A DNA stretch of 64,000 nt from CAVQJU01 sp963729215 (GCA_963729215.1 CAVSND010000016.1:372001-436000), one strand, 5' to 3'. Shown: positions 53,405-62,785, counted from the stretch's first letter. Made by a program: numbers and translations. Notes: generated from the sequence alone by a model not told the origin.

Positions 53405-54754
53405 TCAGGGCACCACACGCAGGTTCGTCGGGGCCGACGGCGGAACGCCGCCTCCGAAGGTGATCGGGCCAGCCTGGTAGTACTGCCACGCCTTCCATCG
53501 GAGAAAGCCACCATCGTCATCAGCCGCGTACGGCGTGACCAGTGTCGGAGTGCTGCCGCGCATCACCTGGGAAGGCGCCGTGCCGGCGGGAGCGAGCTCG
53601 GACGCGAGCGTATTGCCGTTGATCGGCGCCGGATTCGTCACGCCGTCGTTCTGCGCGTCGCAGGTGCATGTCACGCCGCCGGCACCTCCGCCGAAAAGGA
53701 ACGCCACGACACCGGCGTCGATGAACGACGCGAGATGTGCGCGCGAAGGGATCGTCGAGCAGCCATTCCGGACGGTTGTCCTGGTAGTGGCTGGTCGTGT
53801 TGTTCTGCGCGCGCATCTTCGTGTTGCCCATGGGAATCTGCCACATCACGATGCGTTTTGACGCCGCGGTGGAGAATCCTTTGAGGAAGCGGGCGCCGCG
53901 GCGGAAATCCTCGGCGCTCCACCAGGAATTGCCGTTGTCGCCGTACACGTACTGATAGAAGCCTGAATCCCGATCGCTGAACTCGCCGAACGCGATATCG
54001 AAATTCGCGCCGAGCGAGTTGTAGAAAGCCCCTGCCCGCGCGGCGAGGGTGTCAACCATGGAATCCGCGGGGTCCTGCAAGGCGATATCGGTGCCGGTAC
54101 CCCAGACGCTGACGTGATAGCCGAGGACGACATTTGGCGCGTAGGTGTCGCGCAGGCGAACGACGGCACGGGCGAATCCGGACACGTTGCTGGGCAAACC
54201 GGCGAGAGCGGCAATGCCGGTTTCAGAGACCTTGGCCGGCACCGTCGCGGCGTTGTCGCCTGATGCCCGCTGCTCCATGTAGCCCCAGAAATCAGGCTCC
54301 ACGTGGAGCACGACCATCTTCCCGGGAACGCGCCGGCCTTCTGGAAGAACAGCGTCAGGTCGTTGTAGTACGCGGTCATCGTCGCCGTGTTGTTCAGGTT
54401 CGTGAAGACCGCGTTGCTCTCCGAGCCGCCGGCGGGCGACGACTGCAGCAGCATGTAGTAGGTGAAGACCGGGATGATGCCGTTCGCGGCAGAATCCTGG
54501 ATGTAGAACCTGGCGAAGTCGCCGTTCGTGTTCCAGGTGGCCCAGCCGCCGCCGGTGTTCACGCCGCCCGCGAGGTACTGATAGCGGAACGAGAACGGCG
54601 CGGTCGTTTTCATCGCCGCGGCGCCGCCGGGTGAATCGGCCAGCCCCAGCTCGAGCCGAGCGGGCCAGCCGGAGGGCAGTGGCGCCTGTGCGCGGACCGG
54701 AACGGACATCGACGCAAGCAGCACGGCAAGTGCGGGAACGATACGCGCACGCAT
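53405..54754 (-). CDS. Secreted TIM-barrel-like (glycosidase-type) protein, two frameshifts
   Basis: About 450 aa after repair. A signal peptide (RIVPALAVLLASMSVPVRA) precedes LPSGWPARLELGLADSPG. Barrel-like segments include IIPVFTYYMLLQSSPAG, KMVVLHVEPDFWGYMEQRA, NVVLGYHVSVWGTGTDIALQ, DIAFGEFSDRDSGFYQYVYG and RIVMWQIPMGNTKMRAQNN. HVEPDFWGY and EFSDRD may supply catalytic acids. Frames change near 54320 (one base missing) and near 53730 (one extra). The C-terminus ends at SAPTNLRVVP, the first strand of a fibronectin type III domain, so the protein may have lost or never gained that domain. The family is not identified. Confidence 0.68.
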
Positions 54755-54803
54755 GGAGGACTCCTGGGGAGGGCGTCTGAAGGGGGGACCTTCAGGATAG
54801 CTA

Positions 54804-54905
54804 ATACGACGGGGATCCTCAACTACGGCGAGCCAGACGGCCCGGACGACATCTGTAAGCCCAGCCGTTGCCTTCGCATAAACTGAACGGTCAGCCCCGT
54901 CGTAT
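54804..54905. promoter_or_regulatory. Inverted 11-bp motif shared by two divergent promoters
   Basis: ATACGACGGGG (54804-54814) and its exact reverse complement CCCCGTCGTAT (54895-54905) flank the gap between the secreted TIM-barrel gene and the RND pump. Each transcript therefore has CCCCGTCGTAT upstream of its start, 15 bp before the RND ATG and about 50 bp before the other. This looks like a regulator site serving both genes. Confidence 0.5.
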
Positions 54906-54919
54906 CCGGGGGTAAATCC

Positions 54920-57900
54920 ATGTGGATCGTCCGCCTGGCGCTGCGGCGCCCGTACACGTTCGTCGTCATGGCCCTGCTGATCGCCATCCTGGGCGGTCTG
55001 TCGATCGCGACGATGCCGGTGGACATCTTTCCGTACATCGACATCCCGATCGTGAGCGTGGTCTGGCAGTACAACGGGCTGAGCCCGGAGGAGATGGAGA
55101 GCCGGATCGTCACGAACTTCGAGCGTTCGTTGACGGCGAATGTGGTCGGCATCGAGCACATCGAATCCCAGTCCCACCAGAGCATCGCCGTCGTCCGCGT
55201 CTTCTTTCATCCGACCGTGCAGGTCGATCTCGCGCTCTCGCAGATCGTGACGCAGTGCCAGGTGCAGGTCCGCAACATGCCGCCGGGCACGTACCCGCCG
55301 CAGGTGCTGAAGTACGACGCGGCCAGCGTGCCGATTCTCCAGCTCGGTCTGAGCAGTCAGACGCTCAAGGAACAAGAGATCTTCGACCTCGGGAACAATT
55401 TCATTCGCACCCCGCTGGCCACCGTACAAGGCGCCAATGTCTCCTATCCGTTCGGCGGCAAGCAGCGCCAGATCATGGTCGACCTCAATCTCGACGAGCT
55501 GTATGCCAAGCGGCTGTCGCCGATTGATGTCTCGAATTCGCTGAACCTCCAGAACCTGATCGTCCCGGCGGGAACGGCGAAGTTCGCCGGCACCGAGTAT
55601 CCCGTGCGCATGAACAGCAGCCTGCCGAGCATCGAGGAGTTCAACAACCTCCCGATCAAGACAGTCAACGGCGCGACGATCTACATGAAAGACGTCGCCA
55701 CCGTGCACGACGGGTTCGTCCCACAGACCAACATCGTTCGCACGAACGGCGCCCGCGGCGTGCTGCTGACGGTCACACGCAACGGCCGCGCGTCCACGCT
55801 CGCCGTGGTCAACGCGGTCAAGGACACCCTGCCCAGGGTCATGACGACCGTGACGCAGGATCTGAAGCTGGCCGTCTTCGGCGATCAGTCGCTCTTCGTG
55901 CGGGCCGCGATCGGGGGCGTGCTTCGGGAGACGCTGATCGCCGCGCTCCTGACCGGCCTGGTCATCCTGCTGTTCCTGGGAAGCTGGCGCAGCACGCTGA
56001 TCGTGTGTCTTTCGATTCCGCTGTCGATCCTGACGTCGATCTGCATCCTCAGCCTGCTGGGCCAGACGATCAACGTGATGACGCTCGGAGGGCTGGCGCT
56101 GGCCGTCGGCATCCTCGTGGACGATGCGACGGTCGAGATTGAAAACACGCATCGGAACCTCGCCATGCGGAAGCCGCTCGTTCGCGCGGTCCTGGACGGG
56201 GCCTCGCAGATCGCCGTGCCCACGTTCGTGTCCACGCTGTCCATCTGCATCGTGTTCGTGCCCGTGCTCCTGCTGACCGGAACCGCGCAGTATCTCTTCA
56301 CACCGCTGGCGATGGCGGTGGTCTTCGCGATGATGGCGTCGTACCTGTTGTCGCGAACCCTGGTGCCGACGATGGTGCATCACCTGCTTCGGAGCGAGGT
56401 GGCCGTGTACCAGGCGGGCGGGCACGGAGGACGGGGGATTCTCTGGACCCTCCACCGCGGCGTGAACGGGTTGTTCGAGCGCCTTCGCTATCGCTACATG
56501 GGCCTGCTGCATCTCTCGCTGGAACGGCGGGCGCCCGTCCTGATCGGGTTCATGGTGGTGTCGCTGGGCTCGCTCCTGCTGGTGTCGATGATCGGGAGAG
56601 ACTTCTTCCCCGACGTGGACGCGGGCACGTTGCGTCTTCACGTGCGCGCGCCAGCGGGAACGCGAATCGAGGAAACCGAGCTGCGGTTCGCCGACGTCGA
56701 GCAGGAGATCCGCGACATCATCCCGGCAGGCGAGCTCGAGACGATTCTCGACAACATCGGGATTCCGAACGCCTGGGGGAGTCTTGCGCAGGGCGACGTC
56801 CCCAACATCGCGGCCACCGACGGCGAGATCCTGATCTCGCTCAATCGCGAACGACATGGTCCGGTACGCGAGCACGAAGTCCGGCTTCGGCAGAGGCTCC
56901 GCGAGAAATTCCCGGACATGGTGTTCTTCTTCGAGCCGGCCAACATCACGAACCAGATTCTGAACTTCGGGCTGCCGGCGCCGATCGATCTGCAGGTCGT
57001 CGGAGCCAACGCCGTGGCGAATTACGGCATCGCGCAGCGGCTGCGGCAGGAGGTCGCGGCCATTCCGGGCGCGGCCGACGTGCACATTCACCAGGTCTAC
57101 GAACAGCCGCAGCTGAACCTGACCGTCGACCGCGTGAAGGCGGGGCAGATGGGCCTGACGCAGCGCGACGTGACGAGCAGCATGCTGATTTCGCTCAGCG
57201 GCAACAATCAGGTCGCCCCGAGCTTCTGGCTGAACCCGGCGAACGGCATCAGCTACAACGTCGGCGTGCAGACGTCGCAGTACCGTCTCGACTCGCTGGA
57301 CCAGCTGCTGCGGACGCCGGTGACCGCCGCGTCGAATTCGGTCTCCGAGACCACAGCCGGGTCGCTTGCCGGCGCCTCGGGAACCGGGAACGCTTCGGTC
57401 GGATCGTCCCCGAGCGGCGCGTCGCAGGCGTACGGCAACCCCGGCGCCATGACGAGCGGCTCGGCGCAGCTGCTGTCGAACCTCGTGGACGTCAGGCGCA
57501 GCTACGGGCCGGTGATCATCAATCACTACAACGTCGCTCCCGTCTTCGATGTGTACTCCAACGTCGATCGCCGCGACCTTGGAAGCGTCGGGGCCGAGGT
57601 CGAGAAAATTCTTCAGAAAGAGCGGACGAACCTGCCGCGCGGGACGACGCTGACACTGCGCGGCGAGTACGAGACGATGCGCACGTCGTTCTTCCGGCTC
57701 GGCCTGGGCATTCTCTTCGCCGTGGTGCTCGTGTACCTGCTCATGGCGGTGAACTTCCAGTCGTGGCTCGATCCGTTCATCATCCTGACCGCGCTGCCGG
57801 GCGCGATGGCGGGAATTCTCTGGATGCTGTTCGTCACGAGGACGACGCTGAGCGTGCCCTCGCTCGTGGGGTCGATCATGTCGATCGGCGTCGCGACGGC

Positions 57901-58294
57901 CAACAGCATCCTGCTCGTCACGTTTGCCAACGACGAGCGAGCATCGATCCCGCACGCGCGTGAAGCGATGTTGTCGGCCGGCTACGCGCGCCTCCGGCCG
58001 GTGCTGATGACGGCCGCCGCCATGATCCTCGGCATGCTGCCGATGGCGCTCGCCCTCGGTGAGGGCGGCGAGCAGAACGCGCCGCTCGGCCGCGCCGTCA
58101 TCGGGGGGCTGCTGGGCGCAACCGTGACGACGCTGTTCATCGTGCCGATCATTTACTCGTACCTGCGCGAAAAGCCCCCGGCCAACCAGGAACGCCGCCT
58201 CGAGGCGGAAGAGGCAGCCGAAGTGGAAGAGGAGCTCTCGCGTCTCGTACCCGAGCTGGTTTCCGCGGGCAGCTCCGGCGGGCCTCGCAGATAG
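54920..58294 (+). CDS. RND-family efflux pump inner-membrane transporter
   Basis: An 1124-aa AcrB/MexB-type proton-driven pump. The first helix starts WIVRLALRRPYTFVVMALLI, then MPVDIFPYIDIPIVSVVWQY. The proton-relay pair Asp401-Asp402 lies in GILVDDATVEIENTH. Two large periplasmic loops and the second helical bundle (FVTRTTLSVPSLVGSIMSIG, PVLMTAAAMILGMLPMALAL) are present. A Gly/Ser-rich insert near residues 800-850 is longer than usual. ATG 54920 is the natural start. The membrane-fusion gene follows after 16 bp. No TolC-type gene is adjacent; the outer-membrane partner must be elsewhere. Confidence 0.95.
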   Translation: MWIVRLALRRPYTFVVMALLIAILGGLSIATMPVDIFPYIDIPIVSVVWQYNGLSPEEMESRIVTNFERSLTANVVGIEHIESQSHQSIAVVRVFFHPTVQVDLALSQIVTQCQVQVRNMPPGTYPPQVLKYDAASVPILQLGLSSQTLKEQEIFDLGNNFIRTPLATVQGANVSYPFGGKQRQIMVDLNLDELYAKRLSPIDVSNSLNLQNLIVPAGTAKFAGTEYPVRMNSSLPSIEEFNNLPIKTVNGATIYMKDVATVHDGFVPQTNIVRTNGARGVLLTVTRNGRASTLAVVNAVKDTLPRVMTTVTQDLKLAVFGDQSLFVRAAIGGVLRETLIAALLTGLVILLFLGSWRSTLIVCLSIPLSILTSICILSLLGQTINVMTLGGLALAVGILVDDATVEIENTHRNLAMRKPLVRAVLDGASQIAVPTFVSTLSICIVFVPVLLLTGTAQYLFTPLAMAVVFAMMASYLLSRTLVPTMVHHLLRSEVAVYQAGGHGGRGILWTLHRGVNGLFERLRYRYMGLLHLSLERRAPVLIGFMVVSLGSLLLVSMIGRDFFPDVDAGTLRLHVRAPAGTRIEETELRFADVEQEIRDIIPAGELETILDNIGIPNAWGSLAQGDVPNIAATDGEILISLNRERHGPVREHEVRLRQRLREKFPDMVFFFEPANITNQILNFGLPAPIDLQVVGANAVANYGIAQRLRQEVAAIPGAADVHIHQVYEQPQLNLTVDRVKAGQMGLTQRDVTSSMLISLSGNNQVAPSFWLNPANGISYNVGVQTSQYRLDSLDQLLRTPVTAASNSVSETTAGSLAGASGTGNASVGSSPSGASQAYGNPGAMTSGSAQLLSNLVDVRRSYGPVIINHYNVAPVFDVYSNVDRRDLGSVGAEVEKILQKERTNLPRGTTLTLRGEYETMRTSFFRLGLGILFAVVLVYLLMAVNFQSWLDPFIILTALPGAMAGILWMLFVTRTTLSVPSLVGSIMSIGVATANSILLVTFANDERASIPHAREAMLSAGYARLRPVLMTAAAMILGMLPMALALGEGGEQNAPLGRAVIGGLLGATVTTLFIVPIIYSYLREKPPANQERRLEAEEAAEVEEELSRLVPELVSAGSSGGPRR

Positions 58295-58310
58295 CGATAC
58301 GGTCAATCAG

Positions 58311-59576
58311 ATGAAACGAGACGAAGTGGATTCAGGGCCTCCAGCGGATGTCTGGCGCCCGTCGCGCGCGACGATTTCAGCGCTGCTGTTCGGATTGCTG
58401 GTGCTGCTCGTCATCGCCTTTCTGGTCGGTTATCTGCCGTCGCAGCGCCGCGAAGCCACGCTCCGAGCGGAGGCCGACGCGCAGCAGAAAAGCCTGCCGC
58501 GTGTGGCGGTGATGACGGTGAGCCGCGGCGGCGATCAGAACGTGCTGAAGTTGCCCGGCACGATGCAGGCCCTCACGGAAGCGCCCATCCTCGCGCGCGC
58601 CGACGGCTATCTCAAACGTCGCCTGGCGGACATCGGGGACCGTGTGCAGGTGGGCCAGGTGCTCGCGGAAATCGACGCGCCGGAACTGGATCAGCAGATT
58701 CACCAGGCGGAAGCCGCGATCGAGCAGGCGCAGGCCGCGATGGAGCAGGCGCAGGCAAGCCTCGCGCAGGGCAAGGCGAACCGCGAGCTGGCGCACATTA
58801 CTGCTGATCGCATGAAGATGCTCGTCGAGAAAGGCATCTCGCCGCAGCAGGATGGCGATCAGGCCCAGGCTCAATTGGCGGCGCAGGACGCCAACGTGCT
58901 GGCGCTCGAAAAGGCCATCCTCGCGCAGCGAAGCAATCTCGCCGCCGTCAAGGCGAACCTTTCCCGCCTGCAGGAGGTCCAGGGATACCGCATCGTCAAG
59001 GCGCCGTTCGACGGCGTGATCACGCTGCGCAACGTGGACGTCGGCGCGCTCGTCAGCGCCGGAGGCACGCTGCTGTACCGCATCGCGCAGATCGGAACGC
59101 TGCGGACGTACGTCAACGTGCCGCAGGCCAGCGTGAACGCCGTGCGTGTCGGCCAGGCCGCCACGCTGACCGTGTCGCATCTGCCGGGCCGTACGTTCCG
59201 CGGCACCATTGCGCGCACCGCCAACGCCCTCGACCCCGCTACCCGAACCATGCTCGTCGAAGTCGACGTGCCGAACGCCGACGGCGCGCTTTTTCCCGGC
59301 ACCTACGCCGAGGTCGATCTGAGCGGATCGCGTCCGAATCCGCCCCTCGTCGTGCCCGCGGCGGCGCTGCTGTTCCGCAACGACGGAGCGCAGGTGGCCA
59401 TCGTCCGGTCAGATCAGACCGTGCATCTTCAGAAGATCACGGTCGGGCGCGACTACGGCGATCGCGTCGAGATCCTCCAGGGCGTGACCGAAGGGACGAC
59501 GATTGTTGCCGCGCCGGGAGACGCCGCACGTGAGGGCGCGAAGATCGTGCCCGTCCAGCGCGACAGTCAGCACTGA
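58311..59576 (+). CDS. RND efflux periplasmic adaptor (membrane fusion protein)
   Basis: A 421-aa protein. A single N-terminal helix (ISALLFGLLVLLVIAFLVGY) anchors it. The lipoyl halves are EAPILARADGYLKRRLADIG and VQGYRIVKAPFDGVITLRNV. A long alpha-hairpin rich in Gln and Ala (about 125-200, IHQAEAAIEQAQAAMEQA) lies between. Beta-barrel and membrane-proximal domains (VPQASVNAVRVGQAATLTVS, VTEGTTIVAAPGDAAREGA) complete an HlyD/AcrA architecture. It works with the upstream RND pump, 16 bp away in the same operon. There is no lipobox. Confidence 0.94.
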   Translation: MKRDEVDSGPPADVWRPSRATISALLFGLLVLLVIAFLVGYLPSQRREATLRAEADAQQKSLPRVAVMTVSRGGDQNVLKLPGTMQALTEAPILARADGYLKRRLADIGDRVQVGQVLAEIDAPELDQQIHQAEAAIEQAQAAMEQAQASLAQGKANRELAHITADRMKMLVEKGISPQQDGDQAQAQLAAQDANVLALEKAILAQRSNLAAVKANLSRLQEVQGYRIVKAPFDGVITLRNVDVGALVSAGGTLLYRIAQIGTLRTYVNVPQASVNAVRVGQAATLTVSHLPGRTFRGTIARTANALDPATRTMLVEVDVPNADGALFPGTYAEVDLSGSRPNPPLVVPAAALLFRNDGAQVAIVRSDQTVHLQKITVGRDYGDRVEILQGVTEGTTIVAAPGDAAREGAKIVPVQRDSQH

Positions 59577-59623
59577 GCATCGCCAGACGGATTTCGCGCT
59601 TTCTTACACGATTCTCGCCACCC

Positions 59624-59642
59624 GCGGCCAGCCTCCGGCCGC
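59624..59642. repeat. GC-rich palindrome after the efflux operon
   Basis: GCGGCC-AGCCTCC-GGCCGC, followed by GCTATG. It lies 48 bases after the adaptor stop. The layout resembles the 3'-end palindromes at 11305, 48374 and 60427. There is no T-run. The rest of the gap up to 59752 holds no gene. Confidence 0.55.
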
Positions 59643-59752
59643 GCTATGTTCCAGCAACTGCTTGATTCGCAGCGGGATGAACACCTGATACGGAAGGGTA
59701 CGTCTCTTGCTGAACGGACGAGCAGATGACGCTTGTACAAAGGAGCTTCGCC

Positions 59753-60412
59753 ATGCGCAAATCTCCAAGAAACCTGTCAATTGCGGGGATCGTGTTTTTC
59801 GCGGCCGGCATTCTTGCTTGTTCGAGCAGCGATGGCGTGACGCCCAGCTCAACCAACTCGGGCGGTTCGAGCAGCGGAAGCAATTCGAGCGCGATGGGAA
59901 CGCTGGCGATTCACCTCACCGACAGCCCGTTCAGCGACGCGAAGGCGCTTCTCGTCACATTCTCCGACGTCAGCGTCCACCGGGCGGATCCTGGTGACTG
60001 GCTGACGCTGCCGTTTGCCGCTGGATCATCGCGAACCTGCGACTTGAAGAAACTGAACGGCGCGACCGACGTGCTCGGCGTGGGATCGCTCCCGGTTGGC
60101 AAGTACACGCAGGTGCGCCTGAATGTCAGCAGCGTGGGGATCTACTTCGACGCGCCATCGGTCGGCCCTGCCTGCGCGCCTCAGATTGCGCCGCCGGCCG
60201 GTCTCCACGTGGCTGTCGATATTCCGTCGGGAGAGGTGAAGCTCAATCACGAGTTCACGGTCACGGGCAGCGCCACGACGATGCTGCTCGATTTCGACGG
60301 CGATCAGTCCATCCACCAGACCGGGAGCGGCAACGGAAATGGCAACGGGAACGGGAACAAGGACGGAAAGTTCATGATGTCCCCGGTCATCCGCGTCGTG
60401 AGCGTGCAGTAG
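59753..60412 (+). CDS. DUF4382 lipoprotein
   Basis: A 219-aa lipoprotein. The signal peptide (NLSIAGIVFFAAGILAC) ends in lipobox Cys, followed by a Ser/Gly-rich linker. The domain resembles DUF4382: GTLAIHLTDSPFSDAKALLV, SDVSVHR, WLTLPF, LPVGKYTQVRLNV and GLHVAVDIPSGEVKLNHEFT. A GNGNGNGNGN stretch near residue 200 is a coding microsatellite. The start is ATG 59753, after AGGAG; an ATG at 59726 is open but has no site. Function unknown; probably anchored in the periplasm or outer membrane. Confidence 0.85.
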   Translation: MRKSPRNLSIAGIVFFAAGILACSSSDGVTPSSTNSGGSSSGSNSSAMGTLAIHLTDSPFSDAKALLVTFSDVSVHRADPGDWLTLPFAAGSSRTCDLKKLNGATDVLGVGSLPVGKYTQVRLNVSSVGIYFDAPSVGPACAPQIAPPAGLHVAVDIPSGEVKLNHEFTVTGSATTMLLDFDGDQSIHQTGSGNGNGNGNGNKDGKFMMSPVIRVVSVQ

Positions 60413-60426
60413 GTCCTCAGACTCCA

Positions 60427-60480
60427 GTAGTGCGGACCTTCAGGGTCCGCCTGTCCCGGCAGGCTGAAGGCCTGCACTAC
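60427..60480. repeat. Nested palindromic element after the DUF4382 gene
   Basis: Outer arms GTAGTGC (60427-60433) and GCACTAC (60474-60480) enclose two inner hairpins: GCGGACC-TTCAG-GGTCCGC and GCAGGC-TGAAG-GCCTGC. The two inner loops (TTCAG and TGAAG) are reminiscent of each other in opposite orientation, so the element looks like two inverted REP units. It begins 14 bases after the gene's stop. Confidence 0.8.
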
Positions 60481-60644
60481 GAGCATCGCTTCGGAAGTCC
60501 TCGCCAGACTGCGCAATATGGTTGAGCCGCTGCTCTGTACCTGACAGAGGACACCACATCAGGAAATCGACAAAATCACTAAAGAATTCGTATCTGGCGG
60601 CTGGCATCGCGCTCGCAATTCTCCGGCGCGTAGGGAGGCCAGTC

Positions 60645-60992
60645 ATGAAACGCATGATGCTGCGAGTTGCCGGTCTGATGGTTCTGTTCGGTGCGCTCAG
60701 CGTGGCGACGGCGCACGCGGACACGCGTTTTTCGATTCACGTCGGCGTCGGCGCGCCGCCCGTGGTCGTCGCACCCAGACCGTACGGCGGCTACGGCTAC
60801 GCCACACCCGCTCCGTACCCCGGCTACGTCTGGCAGCAGGGTTATTACGTCGGGCATCGGTGGGTGCCTGGTGCCTGGGTTCCGCGCGGACACTGGAACC
60901 GCCGCAACTGGCGTAACGATCGCCGGTATGACGATCGTCGGTATGACAATCGCCAGTATGACAATCGCGGCTGGCAGGGTGACCGCCGTTAG
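60645..60992 (+). CDS. Secreted YXWGXW-type small protein
   Basis: A 115-aa protein, ATG 60645 with GGAGG upstream. The signal peptide (MVLFGALSVATAHA) is followed by a Pro/Tyr/Gly-rich region and the YXWGXW-like motif YPGYVWQQGYYVGHRWVPGA. The C-terminus is three imperfect 15-bp repeats encoding RYDDR/RYDNR/QYDNR, then GWQGDRR. Function unknown; proteins of this type are often cell-envelope associated. Confidence 0.8.
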   Translation: MKRMMLRVAGLMVLFGALSVATAHADTRFSIHVGVGAPPVVVAPRPYGGYGYATPAPYPGYVWQQGYYVGHRWVPGAWVPRGHWNRRNWRNDRRYDDRRYDNRQYDNRGWQGDRR

Positions 60993-61036
60993 CGGTAACG
61001 CGGATTCTCTCGAACGCAAGCCGAGGAGAAAACAAG

Positions 61037-61065
61037 ACGGGCGCCCCCGGGGCGCCCGTTTCTTT
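61037..61065. terminator. Intrinsic terminator between convergent genes
   Basis: ACGGGCGCCC pairs perfectly with GGGCGCCCGT (61037-61046 with 61050-61059, 3-base loop), followed by TTCTTT. It serves the plus-strand YXWGXW gene. The minus strand also has an A/C-poor run, so it may act in both directions for the TonB-like gene ending at 61073. Confidence 0.8.
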
Positions 61066-61072
61066 GCTGAAA

Positions 61073-62657
61073 TCAGTTCGCCCGGCCGACCGGCACGCCG
61101 AGATTCATCCAGCAGCTCACGGTCTCGCCCTTCTTCCTCGCCGGCGAAAACGTCCACTGCTTGATCGCGGCGACCACGGCATCATCCAGCGATTGCCCCG
61201 TCTTGGACCGGCGCAGCAGGCTGATGCTCGACGGGTGACCGGTCTGCGAAACCAGAAGGCGCACGACGAGCACTTCGCTGATGTCGCGAGTCTTGAGCTC
61301 GTCCGGCAGCCGCGGCTCAACGCGATTGGCCACCGCCGGCTGTTCGTTGACATCCTTCGGTTCGAAGAACGGTCGCTGAGGCTCGATCGAGGCGACCGCT
61401 GGCGCCGGCGTGACTACTACCGGTGGCGGTGGCGGCGGGGCGACCAGCTCGCGCACCGGTTCGATCACCGCGACGGGCGCAGCCGCTGCCGCGACTTGAC
61501 CCGTGGGCGCGATCGGTTGACGGACATTCTTCGGCGGCACTCGTGATGACGCGGCGTTCGGCGCGGCTTTCGCCTTCAACGCCGCTGACGCTTGCGCCTG
61601 TGCGGCCGCGCGCTCGGCTGCTGCGGCCGCGGCTTCGCTGGCCTTGATGGCCGCTTCCGCGACGGCGATGGGATCCGGCGCCTTCGGTACATTCTCGGCC
61701 ACCGTGGCCACAGCGGCGTCCGCGGGCGCTGCCGCCGGCGCTGACTGCCCCGGCAGAATTCCCTGGATCTTGTACCACGCTGCACCCACACCCAGACCGA
61801 TCGACGCGACGATGACGACGGCTGCGACGATGCCGACCATTGAGCCGGTCCGTCCCGATCGCGCGGGCTGCCTGCCCGTCGATGGTGTTGTGGCCTTGGG
61901 TGTTGAGCGCGACGGATTCTCTGCGACTTTGCTCCTGGCAGCCTGTGCGTGCGCCGCTTCTTTTGCGGCTGCTTCCTTCGGCGGCTTCGATCCTCGCCGC
62001 CTCTGCTTTGGCGGCTTCTGCCTTTTCCGCTTCCAGTCGAGCGGCTTCGATGCGTACGGCATCGGCGCGATCGGCTTCGATTCGAGCGGCTTCCTCGGCT
62101 TCCACTCTCGCCGCTTCTTCTTCGGTGGCCTTCAGGCCCTCTTCGTCAATGACTGGCGCGGCGGTGAGGATCGGCATGGGCGGGGCGCCCGGCGTCACGT
62201 CCGCGACACTGAACAAGGACGCCGTATCCGAAAGGTAGCCGAATGGCGACGCGGCTGACGCGGGACTCGCGGCGACCGCCGGGCCAGTTTCCGCATCGGT
62301 CGCGGGTAGATCGTCGGATGCGGACTCCTTTGCCTTGGGCAGCGCGCCTTCGAGGAGTGCTTGAAACGCGCTCTGACACAACGCGCAGAGACTGCCATCC
62401 TCACTTGGCCCGCCGCAGCTTTCGCAGGGTGCGGAAGAGACCATGGGTGAACGTGCCGGCGAGACGGCGGACACGACCGGTTCGGGTGCGACTGGTTCGG
62501 GCACGATCGGCGGAGGGGCAATTGGCTCGGGCGCCGCAACCGGCGTCGCGGTGGTGGTGTTCAGGCCTTTCCGCTCCTCCAGGGAGAGCTTGCGGCCGCA
62601 ACATTCACAAAAATGCCCAGGCGTGATTGGCTCCGTAACACACTCGATGCAACGCAC
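61073..62657 (-). CDS. Zinc-ribbon / membrane / TonB-C-terminal protein, frameshifted once
   Basis: About 527 aa. The start is GTG 62657, with GGGAGG 8 bp upstream. Cys3, Cys6, Cys17 and Cys19/20 form an N-terminal zinc ribbon, and Cys78, Cys81, Cys91 and Cys94 (CESC...CALC) form a second. An Ala/Glu-rich coiled-coil stretch (EAARVEAEEAARIEADRA) follows. A +1 shift near 61975 leads into SKVAENPSRSTPK, a membrane helix (VGIVAAVVIVASIGLGVGAA), an Ala/Pro-rich region, and a TonB C-terminal domain (RVEPRLPDELKTRDISEVLV, AIKQWTFSPARKKGETVSCW). The ribbons would be cytoplasmic and the TonB domain periplasmic. Confidence 0.8.
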
Positions 62658-62785
62658 GACAATGCCTCCCCGAGCACGCCCACAGCGGCCCCTCAGAGCT
62701 TTGGCAAGCGCGCTGCCAGTTCCATCGCGTCGCTTTTCGCGGAAATTCCAGCAACTTCGACGGCGGCGCGGGCGGGGGACCACAC

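Noticed and set aside
54755..58306. Very long minus-strand open frame opposite the RND pump, joined to the secreted TIM-barrel gene
   Set aside because: The part above 54754 mirrors the RND gene and has low-complexity Arg/His composition. Only the part from ATG 54754 downwards has a signal peptide and a protein-like sequence.
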